Part shown: positions 1-8,418 of the stretch, one piece after another
How positions within the stretch are numbered: position 1 is the first letter of the stretch
Layout of the letters: each line of letters begins with the position of its first letter
Source of the DNA: Fibrobacterota bacterium
GTDB lineage: Bacteria > Fibrobacterota > Fibrobacteria > UBA5070
Reading direction: 5' to 3'
Length of the DNA stretch: 35,954 nt
Assembly: GCA_029557215.1 (NCBI GenBank)
Contig: JAKPQQ010000034.1
Coordinates: 1-35,954 of the forward strand
Made by a program: the position numbers and the translations under genes
Notes under the pieces: model-generated
Told to the model about the DNA's origin: nothing
What the model saw: the letters and a program-made list of their open reading frames with translations, nothing else
Database searches by the model: none

Positions 1-318
1 ATCTCGTCGGTCCACCGGCCGGTTTCCGTCGCGGCCTCGGGAGGCCGGCTCTGGGTCGCGGATCTCGGCGATCCCGCCGGCTCGGGCACCGGCGAGGTGC
101 GCCGCTACTCCCACGACGGCGCGCTGCAGACGCGGTGCGCCACCGTGAACGGCCCGCGCGCGGTGGTCGTGGATCCGTCGGATCCGGACAGGGCCTGGGT
201 CGCCGACACGGAGAACGGCAGGATGGTACTGTTGGACGGAGCGACGGAAATCGTCTCCACCGCCGGGCTCGGACTGGACCGTCCGGATCTCGTGGCGGTG
301 CACAGGGGGGCGCCTTGA
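1..318 (+). CDS. NHL/SMP-30-type beta-propeller protein, C-terminal part
   Basis: The reading frame is open from base 1, so only the last 105 residues are present. They contain two propeller-like repeats: one reading LWVADLG followed by VRRYSHDG, and one reading RAWVADTENGRMVLLDG. The pattern of a WVAD strand, a loop, then a V/L-x-x-Y/L-D-G strand is typical of NHL and SMP-30/gluconolactonase-like propellers. The stop TGA at 316-318 overlaps a possible TTG start of flhA at 315, so the two genes are at least closely coupled. Function is unknown. A periplasmic or surface role cannot be judged because the N-terminus is missing. Confidence 0.6.
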   Translation: MSSVHRPVSVAASGGRLWVADLGDPAGSGTGEVRRYSHDGALQTRCATVNGPRAVVVDPSDPDRAWVADTENGRMVLLDGATEIVSTAGLGLDRPDLVAVHRGAP

Positions 319-356
319 GCCGAACGGACACGACCTTGGGTGGATTCCAGGAGAAG

Positions 357-2456
357 ATGGGCAACGCCTGGTCGAACCCCTTTTTCAGGCTGATCGGCGA
401 GCACAAGGATCTGCTGCTCATCGTCGGCGTGATCGGCGTCGTGGTCGTCATGCTGATCCCGGTTCCGGCCTTCATGCTGGACCTGCTCCTGTCGCTCATG
501 ATCACGATCGCCCTCGTGATCCTCATGGTCAGCATGTTCATCAAGACCGTGCTCGACTTCAGCATCTTCCCCGGCATCCTGCTGGTGGTCACGCTCTTCA
601 AGCTCGCGCTCAACGTGGCATCCACGCGCCTGATCCTCTCCGAAGGGATCGGCGGCGAGGTGATCGCGGCGTTCGGTTCGTTCGTGACCGGCGGCAACAT
701 CGTCGTGGGCGTGATCATCTTCATCATCCTGCTGGTCATCAACTTCAAGGTGATCACCAGCGGCTCCACGCGCATCGCCGAAGTCGCGGCCCGGTTCACG
801 CTGGACGCGATGCCGGGCAAGCAGATGGCGGTGGACGCCGACCTCAACGCGGGCAACATCGACGAAGCCGAGGCCCGCAAGCGCCGCGGCGACATCAGCC
901 GGGAAGCGGACTTCTTCGGGGCCATGGACGGCGCGAGCAAGTTCGTCCGCGGCGACGCCGTGGCGGGGCTCATCATCACGGCGGTGAACATCCTGGGCGG
1001 ATTCGTCGTGGGCATGACCATGCTCGACATGTCGGCCGCCCAGAGCATCAAGACATTCACCCTGCTGACCATCGGCGACGGCCTGGTCGCGCAGGTCCCC
1101 GCGCTCATGATCTCCACCGCGGCCGGCATCATCGTGACCCGCGCCGCGTCCAAGGCGAACCTTGGCGCGGAAATCACCGGCCAACTCACGCAATCCCCCA
1201 CCGCCCTGTTCGTGTCGGCGGCCGTGATGGGCGGACTCGCCCTGGTGCCGGGGCTGCCCACCGTCCCGTTCCTCCTCCTGGCGCTTGCGACCGCCGCGAT
1301 CGGATACGGCAAGAACCTCGCGCTGCACAAGGAGGATCTCGCCTCGCGCGAGCCCGCGAAGACCTCCACCAAACCCCACGAGGAGGACAAGGTCGAGAAC
1401 TACCTGGCCATCGACCAGATGGAACTGGAGATCGGGTACGCCCTGATCCCGCTGGTCGACGTGAACCAGGGAGGCGACCTGCTGGAGCGCATCACCCTGC
1501 TGCGGCGCCAGTGCGCTTCGGAGCTCGGGATCATCGTGCCCCCCATCCGCATCCGCGACAACATCCTGCTCAAACCCGCCCAGTACGTGATCCGCGTGAA
1601 GGGGGTGGAGATCGGGCAGGGCGAACTCATGACCGGATGCTACCTGGCCATGGATCCGGGATCCGTCTCGCGCCGCATCGCCGGCATCCCCACGCGCGAA
1701 CCGGCGTTCGGGCTTCCCGCCATGTGGATCACGGAAACCCAGAAGGAAGCCGCCGACCTCGCCGGCTACACGGTGGTGGAGCTTCCCGCCGTGCTCGCCA
1801 CCCACCTGACGGAAATCATCCGTTCCCATTCCCACGAGGTCCTCACCCGGCAGGACGTGCGCACCCTGGTGGACAATTTGCGTCCATCCCACCCCACCGT
1901 GGTCGACGAACTCGTCCCGTCCCTGCTTTCCTACGGCGAAATCCAGAAGGTCCTGGAGAACCTCCTTCGCGAGCGTGTTTCCATCCGCGACCTCCCGACC
2001 ATCCTGGAATCCTTGGCCGACGCGGCCCGTTCCAACCGCGATCCGGTGCACCTCACCGAGCAGGCCCGCCTGGCCCTGGCGAGGTCGCTGTGCAAGCAGC
2101 TCGCCGACACCGAAGGCGTGCTTCCCGTGCTCACGCTGGAACCCGGCATGGAACAGATCCTGGAAGCGTCCATCCAGACCACCGACCGCGGACCGCGCCT
2201 GCTGGTCCGACCGGAAGTCGTCGGGCGGCTGCTGGACGCGCTCAAGCCCCTGGTGGAAACCATGTCCGCCTCCGGCGAAACTCCCGTGCTGGTGTGCGCG
2301 CCCCAGGTCAGACCCCACCTCCGAAGGCTCCTGGAAGGCTCGTTCCCCCAGCTTTCGGTGCTATCTTACGCCGAGATCGTCCCGGGCGTCTCCGTGCGTT
2401 CGCGCGGCACCGTCCAGGCCCTCGAACCAGGCCGCGCGCCTGCTCCGACTCCATAA
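357..2456 (+). CDS. flhA: Flagellar type III export gate protein FlhA
   Basis: FlhA forms the nonameric ring of the flagellar export gate in the inner membrane. Its N-terminal half (about residues 20-320) has several hydrophobic helices. It includes the conserved FHIPEP-family cytoplasmic loop with DLNAGNID and EARKRRGDISREADFFGAMDGA, which is near-identical across flagellar FlhA and virulence InvA/LcrD homologues. The C-terminal half is the soluble chaperone/substrate-binding domain. Length from ATG 357 is 699 residues, close to the 680-700 usual for FlhA. An AGGAG lies 3 bases before this ATG. A TTG at 315, preceded by GGGGGG and overlapping the upstream stop, would add 14 residues and cannot be excluded. 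Being followed directly by flhF and flhG marks it as flagellar rather than injectisome FlhA. Confidence 0.95.
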   Translation: MGNAWSNPFFRLIGEHKDLLLIVGVIGVVVVMLIPVPAFMLDLLLSLMITIALVILMVSMFIKTVLDFSIFPGILLVVTLFKLALNVASTRLILSEGIGGEVIAAFGSFVTGGNIVVGVIIFIILLVINFKVITSGSTRIAEVAARFTLDAMPGKQMAVDADLNAGNIDEAEARKRRGDISREADFFGAMDGASKFVRGDAVAGLIITAVNILGGFVVGMTMLDMSAAQSIKTFTLLTIGDGLVAQVPALMISTAAGIIVTRAASKANLGAEITGQLTQSPTALFVSAAVMGGLALVPGLPTVPFLLLALATAAIGYGKNLALHKEDLASREPAKTSTKPHEEDKVENYLAIDQMELEIGYALIPLVDVNQGGDLLERITLLRRQCASELGIIVPPIRIRDNILLKPAQYVIRVKGVEIGQGELMTGCYLAMDPGSVSRRIAGIPTREPAFGLPAMWITETQKEAADLAGYTVVELPAVLATHLTEIIRSHSHEVLTRQDVRTLVDNLRPSHPTVVDELVPSLLSYGEIQKVLENLLRERVSIRDLPTILESLADAARSNRDPVHLTEQARLALARSLCKQLADTEGVLPVLTLEPGMEQILEASIQTTDRGPRLLVRPEVVGRLLDALKPLVETMSASGETPVLVCAPQVRPHLRRLLEGSFPQLSVLSYAEIVPGVSVRSRGTVQALEPGRAPAPTP

Positions 2457-2465
2457 GGAACTCGT

Positions 2466-3749
2466 TTGCGGATCCGGAAATTCCAGGCAGACTCGATGCG
2501 GGAAGCGCTCCTCCAGGTGAAGGAGGAGCTCGGTCCCGAAGCGTTGATCCTTCGCACCCAGAAGATCAAGGGTTCGCTGCTGGGCGGTTCGGAACGCTGG
2601 GAGGTCACCGCGGGACTGGAAGACAGGTTCTTCGAGAAGCCCGGCGCCGCCAAGGAGACCGCTCCCGCCTACGGCCCCGGAACCCGACGGATTTCGGTCG
2701 TGCCGGAATCCGTCGAGCCCGCCCCCGCGCGCACCGCTCCGGTCGCGACCGAGCCGCGTCGCGACACGACGTCCATCAGCCGCGACGAACTGCGCGCCCT
2801 GCAGGACGGGATCGAATCGGTCCGCCGCGCCGCGGAAGCCCCCACCCAGGCGATCGCGGCCGTGCGACAGGATCTGGGACAGATCCGCTCCGTCGTCTCG
2901 CTCCTGGCCGAACACTGGAAGGACCAGCCGGGCGGACTTCCCGTCCCGCCGGAGGTCCTGCCGTGGTACCAGCAGCTGCTCAAGTCGGATCTGGCCGAGG
3001 ATCTGGCCCGCGAAACCTGCCAGGAAGCCGCGGCCACGCTCCGCGAAACCGGACGCGACGATGCCGCCTGGATCCGCATGGTCGTTCTGCGCTCCCTGGC
3101 CGGCCGCATGCCCTGCGCGCCGCTTCGGTTCGCCAAGGGACGCGGTGCGGCCTCCAAGGTCCTGTTCGCCGGCCCCACGGGCGTGGGCAAGACCACGACG
3201 CTCATGAAGCTCGCCATCCGGCTTTCCCGCCAGGACGGGCTTTCGGTGGGTGTGGTCGGGTGCGACTCGTACCGGATCGGAGCGCAGGAACAGATCAAGA
3301 CCTTCTGCGACGTCGCGGGCCTGCCGCTGCGCATCGTGTTCACCGACTCCGACCTGGACACCGCGATCCAGGAATTGTCCAACCTGGACGTGGTCCTGGT
3401 CGACACCGCGGGCCGTTCGCCGGCCAACCAGGTCCATTTCCTGGAACTGTCCACGCTGGTGGAACGCATCAAACCCACCGATCTCGTGCTGGTGCAGTCG
3501 GCCACCACCCGGCTGCGCGACCTTTCGTCGTCCACGCGCGCCTACCGCGACCTGGGACCGTCGCGTCTGGTCTTCACCAAGATCGACGAAACCGACACCC
3601 ACGGCGCCATGTGCACCCTCGCCGCGCGGGAACGCATCCCCGTGACGGCCCTATGCTTCGGGCAGGAGATCCCCGAAGCCATGTCCGAGGCCTCGCCCGA
3701 CGAGCTCGCCCGCATGCTCCTGGGGGACGAGGATGGCCAACCAGCTTGA
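2466..3749 (+). CDS. flhF: Flagellar SRP-type GTPase FlhF
   Basis: FlhF is an SRP-family GTPase that sets flagellar position and number. The N-terminus MRIRKFQADSMREALLQVKEELG is the family's usual B-domain start, which supports the TTG at 2466 just 9 bases after flhA. A variable linker with a helical stretch follows. The NG GTPase domain starts near residue 235 with the P-loop GPTGVGKTT. It continues with the SRP-type DSYRIGAQEQIKTF motif, the G3 DTAGR motif and the G4 TKIDE motif. Length is 427 residues, normal for FlhF. The gene overlaps flhG by 17 bases, so the two are translationally coupled. Their products are known to act together, FlhG stimulating the FlhF GTPase. Confidence 0.93.
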   Translation: MRIRKFQADSMREALLQVKEELGPEALILRTQKIKGSLLGGSERWEVTAGLEDRFFEKPGAAKETAPAYGPGTRRISVVPESVEPAPARTAPVATEPRRDTTSISRDELRALQDGIESVRRAAEAPTQAIAAVRQDLGQIRSVVSLLAEHWKDQPGGLPVPPEVLPWYQQLLKSDLAEDLARETCQEAAATLRETGRDDAAWIRMVVLRSLAGRMPCAPLRFAKGRGAASKVLFAGPTGVGKTTTLMKLAIRLSRQDGLSVGVVGCDSYRIGAQEQIKTFCDVAGLPLRIVFTDSDLDTAIQELSNLDVVLVDTAGRSPANQVHFLELSTLVERIKPTDLVLVQSATTRLRDLSSSTRAYRDLGPSRLVFTKIDETDTHGAMCTLAARERIPVTALCFGQEIPEAMSEASPDELARMLLGDEDGQPA

Positions 3750-4590
3750 TTCGCTGAAGGGCTGGACCCCGACCGCTCCCGGAAAACTCGCCGCATCCTC
3801 CTCCTGCCCGACGGTTTCCGTCTCGTCGGGAAAGGGCGGGGTCGGCAAGTCGCACATCGCCCTGTCCGTGGGATTGGCGCTGGCCGATCTGGGCAAGCGC
3901 GTCCTGCTGGTCGACGGCGACATGGGCCTGGCCAACCTGCACATCCTGTGCGGGCTCTACCCCGAACACGACATCCAGGAGATTCTTGCCGGAACCTGTC
4001 GACCCGAGGACGCGCTGCTCCCCTTGGGGCCGGGCATTGACCTGCTGCCTTCGGCCTCCGGGGTCGCCGACCTGTCGTCGCTGCCCCCGGAACGGATCCG
4101 CGACCTGGCCACCTCGCTGTCGCGCCTGCAGTCGGGCTACGACGTCATGCTGGTCGACACCGGAGCGGGGATCGGCGACACGACCATGAACCTGGTGCTG
4201 GCATCGGACCGTCTGCTGCTGGTGACCACTCCCGAACCGACCGCCCAGGCCGACGCCTACGCGTTCCTGAAGGTGATGCGCTCGCACCGCCGCGACCTGC
4301 CCGCGCGCCTGTGCGCGAACCTGTGCGCTTCCGAAGACGAGGCCGTGCAGGCGCTCACCCGCCTGTCGCGGGTGTCGGAGCGGTTCCTGGGATGGGAGCC
4401 GGCGTGGGCCGGATGGGTGCCCCGGCAACCGGGCCTGGAACGGTTCACCCTGGAACGCAGGCCGGCCTTCCGCGCTTCGCCCGACGGCGCCTTCGCCCGG
4501 GCCGTGAGGCTGATCGCCCGCGAAACCGTCCGCGACCTCGCCGGAGGGGAAGGCAGCTTCTTTTCCCGGCTTGGAGGAGCGGATTTCTAG
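3733..4590 (+). CDS. flhG: MinD-like ATPase FlhG (FleN/YlxH)
   Basis: FlhG is a MinD/ParA-type ATPase that limits flagellar number and activates FlhF. The deviant Walker A motif SSGKGGVGKS sits at residues 32-41, followed by DGDMGLAN (about 57-66) and the Walker B-like VDTGAG near 141. The segment DMGLANLHILCGL is highly typical of FlhG. The protein has 285 residues. An N-terminal stretch of about 30 residues precedes the ATPase core and may hold the FlhF-contacting region seen in other FlhGs. The gene starts inside the end of flhF, and its own end is close to the histidine kinase start, so the locus reads as one transcript. Confidence 0.9.
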   Translation: MANQLDSLKGWTPTAPGKLAASSSCPTVSVSSGKGGVGKSHIALSVGLALADLGKRVLLVDGDMGLANLHILCGLYPEHDIQEILAGTCRPEDALLPLGPGIDLLPSASGVADLSSLPPERIRDLATSLSRLQSGYDVMLVDTGAGIGDTTMNLVLASDRLLLVTTPEPTAQADAYAFLKVMRSHRRDLPARLCANLCASEDEAVQALTRLSRVSERFLGWEPAWAGWVPRQPGLERFTLERRPAFRASPDGAFARAVRLIARETVRDLAGGEGSFFSRLGGADF

Positions 4591-4591
4591 G

Positions 4592-5617
4592 ATGTCCTCG
4601 CAGGACATGAGCACCGCACGACTCGCCTCCCTGGAATTTTCCACCGCGTCGCAGACACCCGTCGCCAACCTCGCCTGGCTCGATGCGTTCGGTCCCGTTC
4701 CTCGCTGCTGGCAGAATCTGTTCCTGGAGGAGGATCGGCCCACCGTCGCGGCCCTGCTGTCCGAACCCGGCGGCTCCGCCGAAGTGCGGATCGCCGATTC
4801 GCGGCACTCCTCCCGCGTGGCCTTGCAGAGCTCGCGCACCGCCGCCGGGATCGAGTTCTTCGCGATCCCCCTTCCCGAGGGGCACAGCGACCTCCTGGGC
4901 GAATCGCTGGCGCGCGAGCGCGCCCTCGGCGAGATGCGGATGCGGTTCCTGTCGCTGGTGAGCCACGAATTCCGCACCCCGCTGACGGTCATCCTGAGCT
5001 CTTCCGAGCTGCTGGAACACTACGGCTGGAACTGGCCCGAAGCCAAGCGCCAAGCCCATTTCCTGCGCATCCACAACGCGGTGGCGACCATGACCTCGCT
5101 CCTGGACAACGTCGCGTTCCTGGGGCGCGCGGAATCGGGACGGCTCGAGAACTCCCCCGCGTTCTTTTCCGCCCGGGAACTGCTCGATTCCGTGCTGGAG
5201 GAGATCGCCCCGCTGCGCGGCGTGGGACAGAGGGTCGTGTCCGATGTCTCGCCTCCCGACGCGAAGGTCGAACTCGACCGGCGGATCGTCCAGGCGGTGG
5301 TGTCCAACCTCGTGGCCAACGCGCTGCGGTTCTCGCCTCCGGTCGGAACCGTGACGATTTCCGTCACGACGGGCGCGGGAGCGCTTTCCGTCACCGTCGA
5401 CGACGAAGGAGAAGGCGTCCCGCATTCCGACGCCGACAGGATCTGGGAACCGTTCGAGCGCGGATCGAACTCGATGGGCATCCCCGGATCGGGCCTGGGC
5501 CTGGCCATCGTCCGGCGCTGCATGGAGCTGGCGGGGGGCGAGGCGGTCCACGTCCCGAACCCTGCGGGCAAGGGCACGCGGGCGATCGCGAACTTCCCCC
5601 GGAGGGAATCCCCGTGA
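4592..5617 (+). CDS. Soluble sensor histidine kinase
   Basis: A 341-residue two-component kinase with no membrane segment. The first 110 residues resemble a small PAS-like or unknown input domain. They are followed by a HisKA dimerisation domain with the phospho-acceptor in SHEFRTPLTVI (His125), and a HATPase domain with N box NLVANALRFSP, G1 DDEGEGVP, F box PFERGSNS and G2 GSGLGLAIV. All catalytic boxes look intact. I chose ATG 4592 over an in-frame TTG at 4571, which would overlap flhG. A further ATG at 4607 is possible. The stop overlaps the GTG of the next gene by 3 bases, so this kinase and the following receiver protein are probably partners. Co-transcription with flhF-flhG suggests a role in motility or polar events, which is an inference. 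Confidence 0.85.
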   Translation: MSSQDMSTARLASLEFSTASQTPVANLAWLDAFGPVPRCWQNLFLEEDRPTVAALLSEPGGSAEVRIADSRHSSRVALQSSRTAAGIEFFAIPLPEGHSDLLGESLARERALGEMRMRFLSLVSHEFRTPLTVILSSSELLEHYGWNWPEAKRQAHFLRIHNAVATMTSLLDNVAFLGRAESGRLENSPAFFSARELLDSVLEEIAPLRGVGQRVVSDVSPPDAKVELDRRIVQAVVSNLVANALRFSPPVGTVTISVTTGAGALSVTVDDEGEGVPHSDADRIWEPFERGSNSMGIPGSGLGLAIVRRCMELAGGEAVHVPNPAGKGTRAIANFPRRESP

Positions 5618-6678
5618 GCCACCGGATCCTTGTGATCGAAGACGAGACGGGCATCCGCGAGAACCTGCGCGAGATGCTGGAAGCCGAGGGGTTCGCGGTC
5701 GAGGAGGCCGACTGCGGAGTCGACGGAATCCGTCATGCCGTGTCCGACCCTCCCGATCTGGTGGTCTGCGACGTGATGATGCCCGGCAAGGACGGGTTCG
5801 AGGTCCTGGCCGACCTGCGCGGACGCGAAGCCACGAGCCACCTGCCGTTCCTGTTCCTGACCGCGCGCGCCGACCGCGGAAGCCTGCGCAAGGGCATGGA
5901 GCTGGGCGCCGAGGACTACCTCACCAAGCCGTTCTCGCGCACCGAGCTCCTGGCCGCGGTCAGGACCCGCCTGCAGAGGTCGGAAAGCCTCGCCGGAATC
6001 TACCGCCGCCAGCTGGGAACGCTGCGCAACACGCTGTCGCGCGCGCTGCCCCACGAGCTCCTCACGCCGCTCAACGGGATCCTCGGTCTGTCGGGCATCC
6101 TGGTCCAGGAATACGAGACCATGCGCCGCGGGGAGATGCTCGACATCGCCCGCGGCATCGCCGATTCGGGCGAGTCGCTCCACCGCCTGGTCCGCCGGTT
6201 CCTGTGCTACGCGGAAATGGAGATGGCCCAGCTCGACCCGTCGGTGCGCGACCGGCTCCGCTCCCGCGGATGCGTCGAGTCCGAATCCGTCCTCAGGAAG
6301 GTCCTGGAACCGGTTTCCGGCATCCGGCTGGAGATCCACGGCTTCCTCGCGCCCGCGATCGTGGCCGAACACCTCGAAGTCCTCCTTCGGGAAATCGTCC
6401 TGTCCGGCGAACGCTACGACGGCGCGGTGGTCGACGCCGAAGCCGGGCGCTGGAGCCTGCTGCTGCGCTTCGCTCCGGACAACGACGCGACGCGCGACCT
6501 TGGGGACGACGGATCCGATTTCGGCCGCTCCCTGCTGGCGACCGCGCGCCAGGTCTACGACGCCGGATTCGAGATCCTTCCCGGCGAAGGCAAGCGCTTC
6601 TCGCTCCCGTCGGCCCGGGTTCCGAACCAGGATCCGCCACCGGGACACGGACCGGAATCTCCCGCTTTTCCCGCTTGA
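5614..6678 (+). CDS. Response regulator with receiver domain fused to degenerate kinase core
   Basis: Residues 1-120 are a complete receiver domain: acidic pair in VIEDE, phospho-acceptor Asp53 in VVCDVMMPGKDG, Thr in LTA, and the Lys in YLTKPF. After a short linker comes a HisKA-like helical hairpin with His147 in LPHELLTPLNGI. The last 170 residues keep the outline of a HATPase domain, but I cannot find the N-box asparagine or a DxGxG motif; only a weak G2-like stretch (GSDFGRSLL) remains. It may work as a phosphorelay dimer in the style of Spo0B, or as a scaffold, rather than as an ATP-using kinase. GTG 5614 has a GGAGGG site 7 bases upstream and overlaps the kinase stop. There is no DNA-binding domain. 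Confidence 0.82.
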   Translation: MSHRILVIEDETGIRENLREMLEAEGFAVEEADCGVDGIRHAVSDPPDLVVCDVMMPGKDGFEVLADLRGREATSHLPFLFLTARADRGSLRKGMELGAEDYLTKPFSRTELLAAVRTRLQRSESLAGIYRRQLGTLRNTLSRALPHELLTPLNGILGLSGILVQEYETMRRGEMLDIARGIADSGESLHRLVRRFLCYAEMEMAQLDPSVRDRLRSRGCVESESVLRKVLEPVSGIRLEIHGFLAPAIVAEHLEVLLREIVLSGERYDGAVVDAEAGRWSLLLRFAPDNDATRDLGDDGSDFGRSLLATARQVYDAGFEILPGEGKRFSLPSARVPNQDPPPGHGPESPAFPA

Positions 6679-6704
6679 CTCCGGGCTCCCGCCGGTGGTA
6701 CAGT
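6675..6704 (+). promoter_or_regulatory. Sigma70-type promoter for cheX-cheY
   Basis: TTGACT at 6675-6680 and TACAGT at 6699-6704 are separated by 18 bases. The -35 box overlaps the stop codon of the preceding receiver gene, and the predicted start near 6711 lies about 30 bases before the cheX ATG. This would let cheX-cheY be expressed separately from the flh genes. Confidence 0.55.
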
Positions 6705-6739
6705 GCTCATGTCCCACCTCTCCCAGGGGAGCCACCGCA

Positions 6740-7198
6740 ATGCGGTCAGAACTTGTCAATCCGTTCCTAAAAGCCACGATGTCCACCTTCCAGACGATGG
6801 TGAACACAGCTCCGACTCCGGGCACCCCCTACGTCAAGGCGGAGCCGAGTCTTTCGCACGACGTGTCGGGCATCATCGGCCTGTCCGGCGGCGCGAAGGG
6901 GGCGGTGATCATCAGCTTCCCCACCAAGACCGCGCTGGCCGTGGTCTCGGCGTTCATCGGGCTCAACGTGTCGCAGATCGACGCCGACGTCACCGACGCC
7001 GTCGGCGAACTCGCGAACATCATCGCGGGCGCGGCCAAGGCCGACCTGCAGGGCCTGAACGTCACGATCTCCCTGCCTTCGGTGGTCGTGGGGTCCAACC
7101 ACAAGGTGACCACGCCCAAGGACATCCCCAGCATCGTGATCCCATTCAACTGCACCCACGGCGAATTCGTCGTGGAGGTCTGCATCGCCCTCACCTAA
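6740..7198 (+). CDS. cheX: CheX-family CheY-P phosphatase
   Basis: CheX removes the phosphate from CheY-P to reset chemotaxis signalling. The 152-residue protein has the CheC/CheX fold. The catalytic pair is visible as Glu90 and Asn93 in AVGELANIIAG, the E-x-x-N signature of CheX. The following SLPSVVVG and the C-terminal strand are also typical. ATG 6740 follows an AGGGGAG ribosome-binding site. The gene lies 25 bases before cheY, a natural enzyme-substrate pair. The family also includes phosphatases acting on non-chemotaxis receiver proteins, and the receiver protein upstream is a possible second target. Confidence 0.88.
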   Translation: MRSELVNPFLKATMSTFQTMVNTAPTPGTPYVKAEPSLSHDVSGIIGLSGGAKGAVIISFPTKTALAVVSAFIGLNVSQIDADVTDAVGELANIIAGAAKADLQGLNVTISLPSVVVGSNHKVTTPKDIPSIVIPFNCTHGEFVVEVCIALT

Positions 7199-7223
7199 GC
7201 GAAGTGAGCCAGGAGACCGTGCC

Positions 7224-7586
7224 ATGAAGATCCTCCTCGTCGACGACTCGTCCACCATGCGCCGCATCCAGAAGAACACGCTCGGGAGCCTAGGGTTCAC
7301 CGACGTGGACGAGGCCGAAGACGGCCAGGACGCCGTCGCCAAGGTCGGCAAGGCCCCGTACGAACTCGTCCTGATGGACTGGAACATGCCCAACATGACC
7401 GGGATCGACGCCCTCAAGGCGATCCGCGCCAATCCCGCCACCGCCAAGATCCCCGTGATCATGGTGACGTCGGAATCGGAGAAGACCCGCATCCTGGAAG
7501 CCATCCAGGCGGGCGCGACCAACTACATCGTCAAACCCTTCACGCCCGACGTGCTGAAGGAAAAGCTCGACGCCATCGGCAAGTAG
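7224..7586 (+). CDS. cheY: CheY-like single-domain response regulator
   Basis: A 120-residue stand-alone receiver domain. It has the acidic pair in LLVDDSSTMRR, phospho-acceptor Asp52 in LVLMDWNMPNMTG, the Thr of MVTSE and the Lys of IVKPFTP. The MDWNMP motif and overall length match chemotaxis CheY, which binds the flagellar switch protein FliM when phosphorylated. An AGGAG at 7211-7215 supports ATG 7224. Pairing with cheX and closeness to flhA-flhF-flhG support a role in flagellar control. No receptor, CheA or CheW gene is in the window, so I cannot tell whether this is the main CheY of the cell. Confidence 0.9.
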   Translation: MKILLVDDSSTMRRIQKNTLGSLGFTDVDEAEDGQDAVAKVGKAPYELVLMDWNMPNMTGIDALKAIRANPATAKIPVIMVTSESEKTRILEAIQAGATNYIVKPFTPDVLKEKLDAIGK

Positions 7587-7609
7587 ACCCCACACGGCGA
7601 ATTCCGACA

Positions 7610-7643
7610 AAAAAGGGCTCCGGAGCCATCCGGAACCCTTTTT
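7610..7643. terminator. Bidirectional rho-independent terminator between cheY and nrdR
   Basis: Arms at 7610-7624 and 7629-7643 pair over 15 positions with one mismatch around a GCCA loop. The stem begins with A5 and ends with T5, so it can end transcription on either strand. It sits 23 bases after cheY and 23 bases after the end of nrdR on the other strand. Confidence 0.85.
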
Positions 7644-7666
7644 CCGTTTCTTGTCCGACCGGACCC

Positions 7667-8125
7667 CTACGGAGGCGGGATCGTGGAGTTGCGGATCTCG
7701 GCCAGGAATTCCATGCTGTCCTGGAACTGCCGGTACACGCTCGCGAACCGCACGTAGGCGACCTCGTCGATGGTCTGGAGCTCCTTGACCACCAGCTCGC
7801 CGATCAGATTGGACTGCACCTCGTGCGACCCCAGCTGCTGCAGGAGCGATTCCACCTTGTCGGCCACGGCCTCGATCTGCTTCACGCCGATCGGGCGCTT
7901 CTTGCAGGCGAGCGTCACCCCCTTGATGATCTTCTCGCGATCGAACGGCTCGCGCCGACCATCGCGCTTGACCACCTGCAGTTCCAGGCTTTCGATGTAC
8001 TCGTAGGTGGTGAAGCGCTTGCCGCAGGACAGGCATTCGCGGCGACGCCGGATCGCTCGCCCTTCGCGGGCCGCGCGGGAGTCGACCACCTTGTCTTCCG
8101 GGTACGAACAGTATGGGCAGAGCAT
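7667..8125 (-). CDS. nrdR: Transcriptional repressor NrdR
   Basis: NrdR is the ATP/dATP-sensing repressor of ribonucleotide reductase genes. The N-terminal zinc ribbon has MLCPYC, then ECLSCGKRFTTYEYIE. The ATP-cone follows with VVKRDGRREPFDREKIIKGV and continues to the C-terminal VYRQFQD segment. I start at the ATG directly before LCPYC (8125), giving 152 residues, the family's usual size. An ATG 36 bases upstream would add 12 residues that do not look like NrdR. The gene converges with cheY across a shared terminator. No nrd genes are in the window. The C-terminal IPPP tail is short and unremarkable. Confidence 0.95.
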   Translation of the reverse strand: MLCPYCSYPEDKVVDSRAAREGRAIRRRRECLSCGKRFTTYEYIESLELQVVKRDGRREPFDREKIIKGVTLACKKRPIGVKQIEAVADKVESLLQQLGSHEVQSNLIGELVVKELQTIDEVAYVRFASVYRQFQDSMEFLAEIRNSTIPPP

Positions 8126-8251
8126 TGTGGAAACAAAGATAGATCCACGGGACTTCAGCATCCGCGACCACCTGTTTCCGCCACCGAATGCAACCGGATT
8201 CCGTCGGTCGGGCGCCCGCCGCCTGTCGGCGTCGCCGGGCCCTCGTGAACC

Positions 8252-8303
8252 GGGTCGCCACAGGGATTCCCGGATGGTCGGGCGATTCGTGAATCGCCCC
8301 TAC
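8252..8303. repeat. REP-like palindromic element in the nrdR upstream region
   Basis: The 293-base gap between nrdR and the next minus-strand gene holds no convincing gene. Within it, GGGCGATTC (8280-8288) and GAATCGCCC (8291-8299) form a perfect 9-bp palindrome around GT, followed by CTACG. A related GGGTCGCC stretch begins at 8252. The layout of a GGGCGA arm, a two-base loop and a TCGCCCCTAC tail looks like dispersed extragenic palindromes known from many bacterial genomes. Only one full copy is seen here, so its repeated nature is an inference. Confidence 0.45.
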
Positions 8304-8418
8304 GCCCCCCGTTGGCGTCCCGGCCCCGTGCCTCCCCTGCGGCCCCGCGCCGCGGGTCCTCCGGGGCGGGGCGTCGGTCCCTGGCGCGGGACGGCACCGA
8401 AGGCGCCGCCAAAAAACG

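Noticed and set aside
105..2318. Open frame of over 700 codons on the minus strand
   Set aside because: It is antisense to flhA; the translation is a His/Asp/Arg-rich shadow of FlhA codons.
8411..8418. A-rich run next to a GGCGCC hairpin as a terminator of the DUF4380-like gene
   Set aside because: On the minus strand the T run comes before the hairpin, which is the wrong order for an intrinsic terminator.
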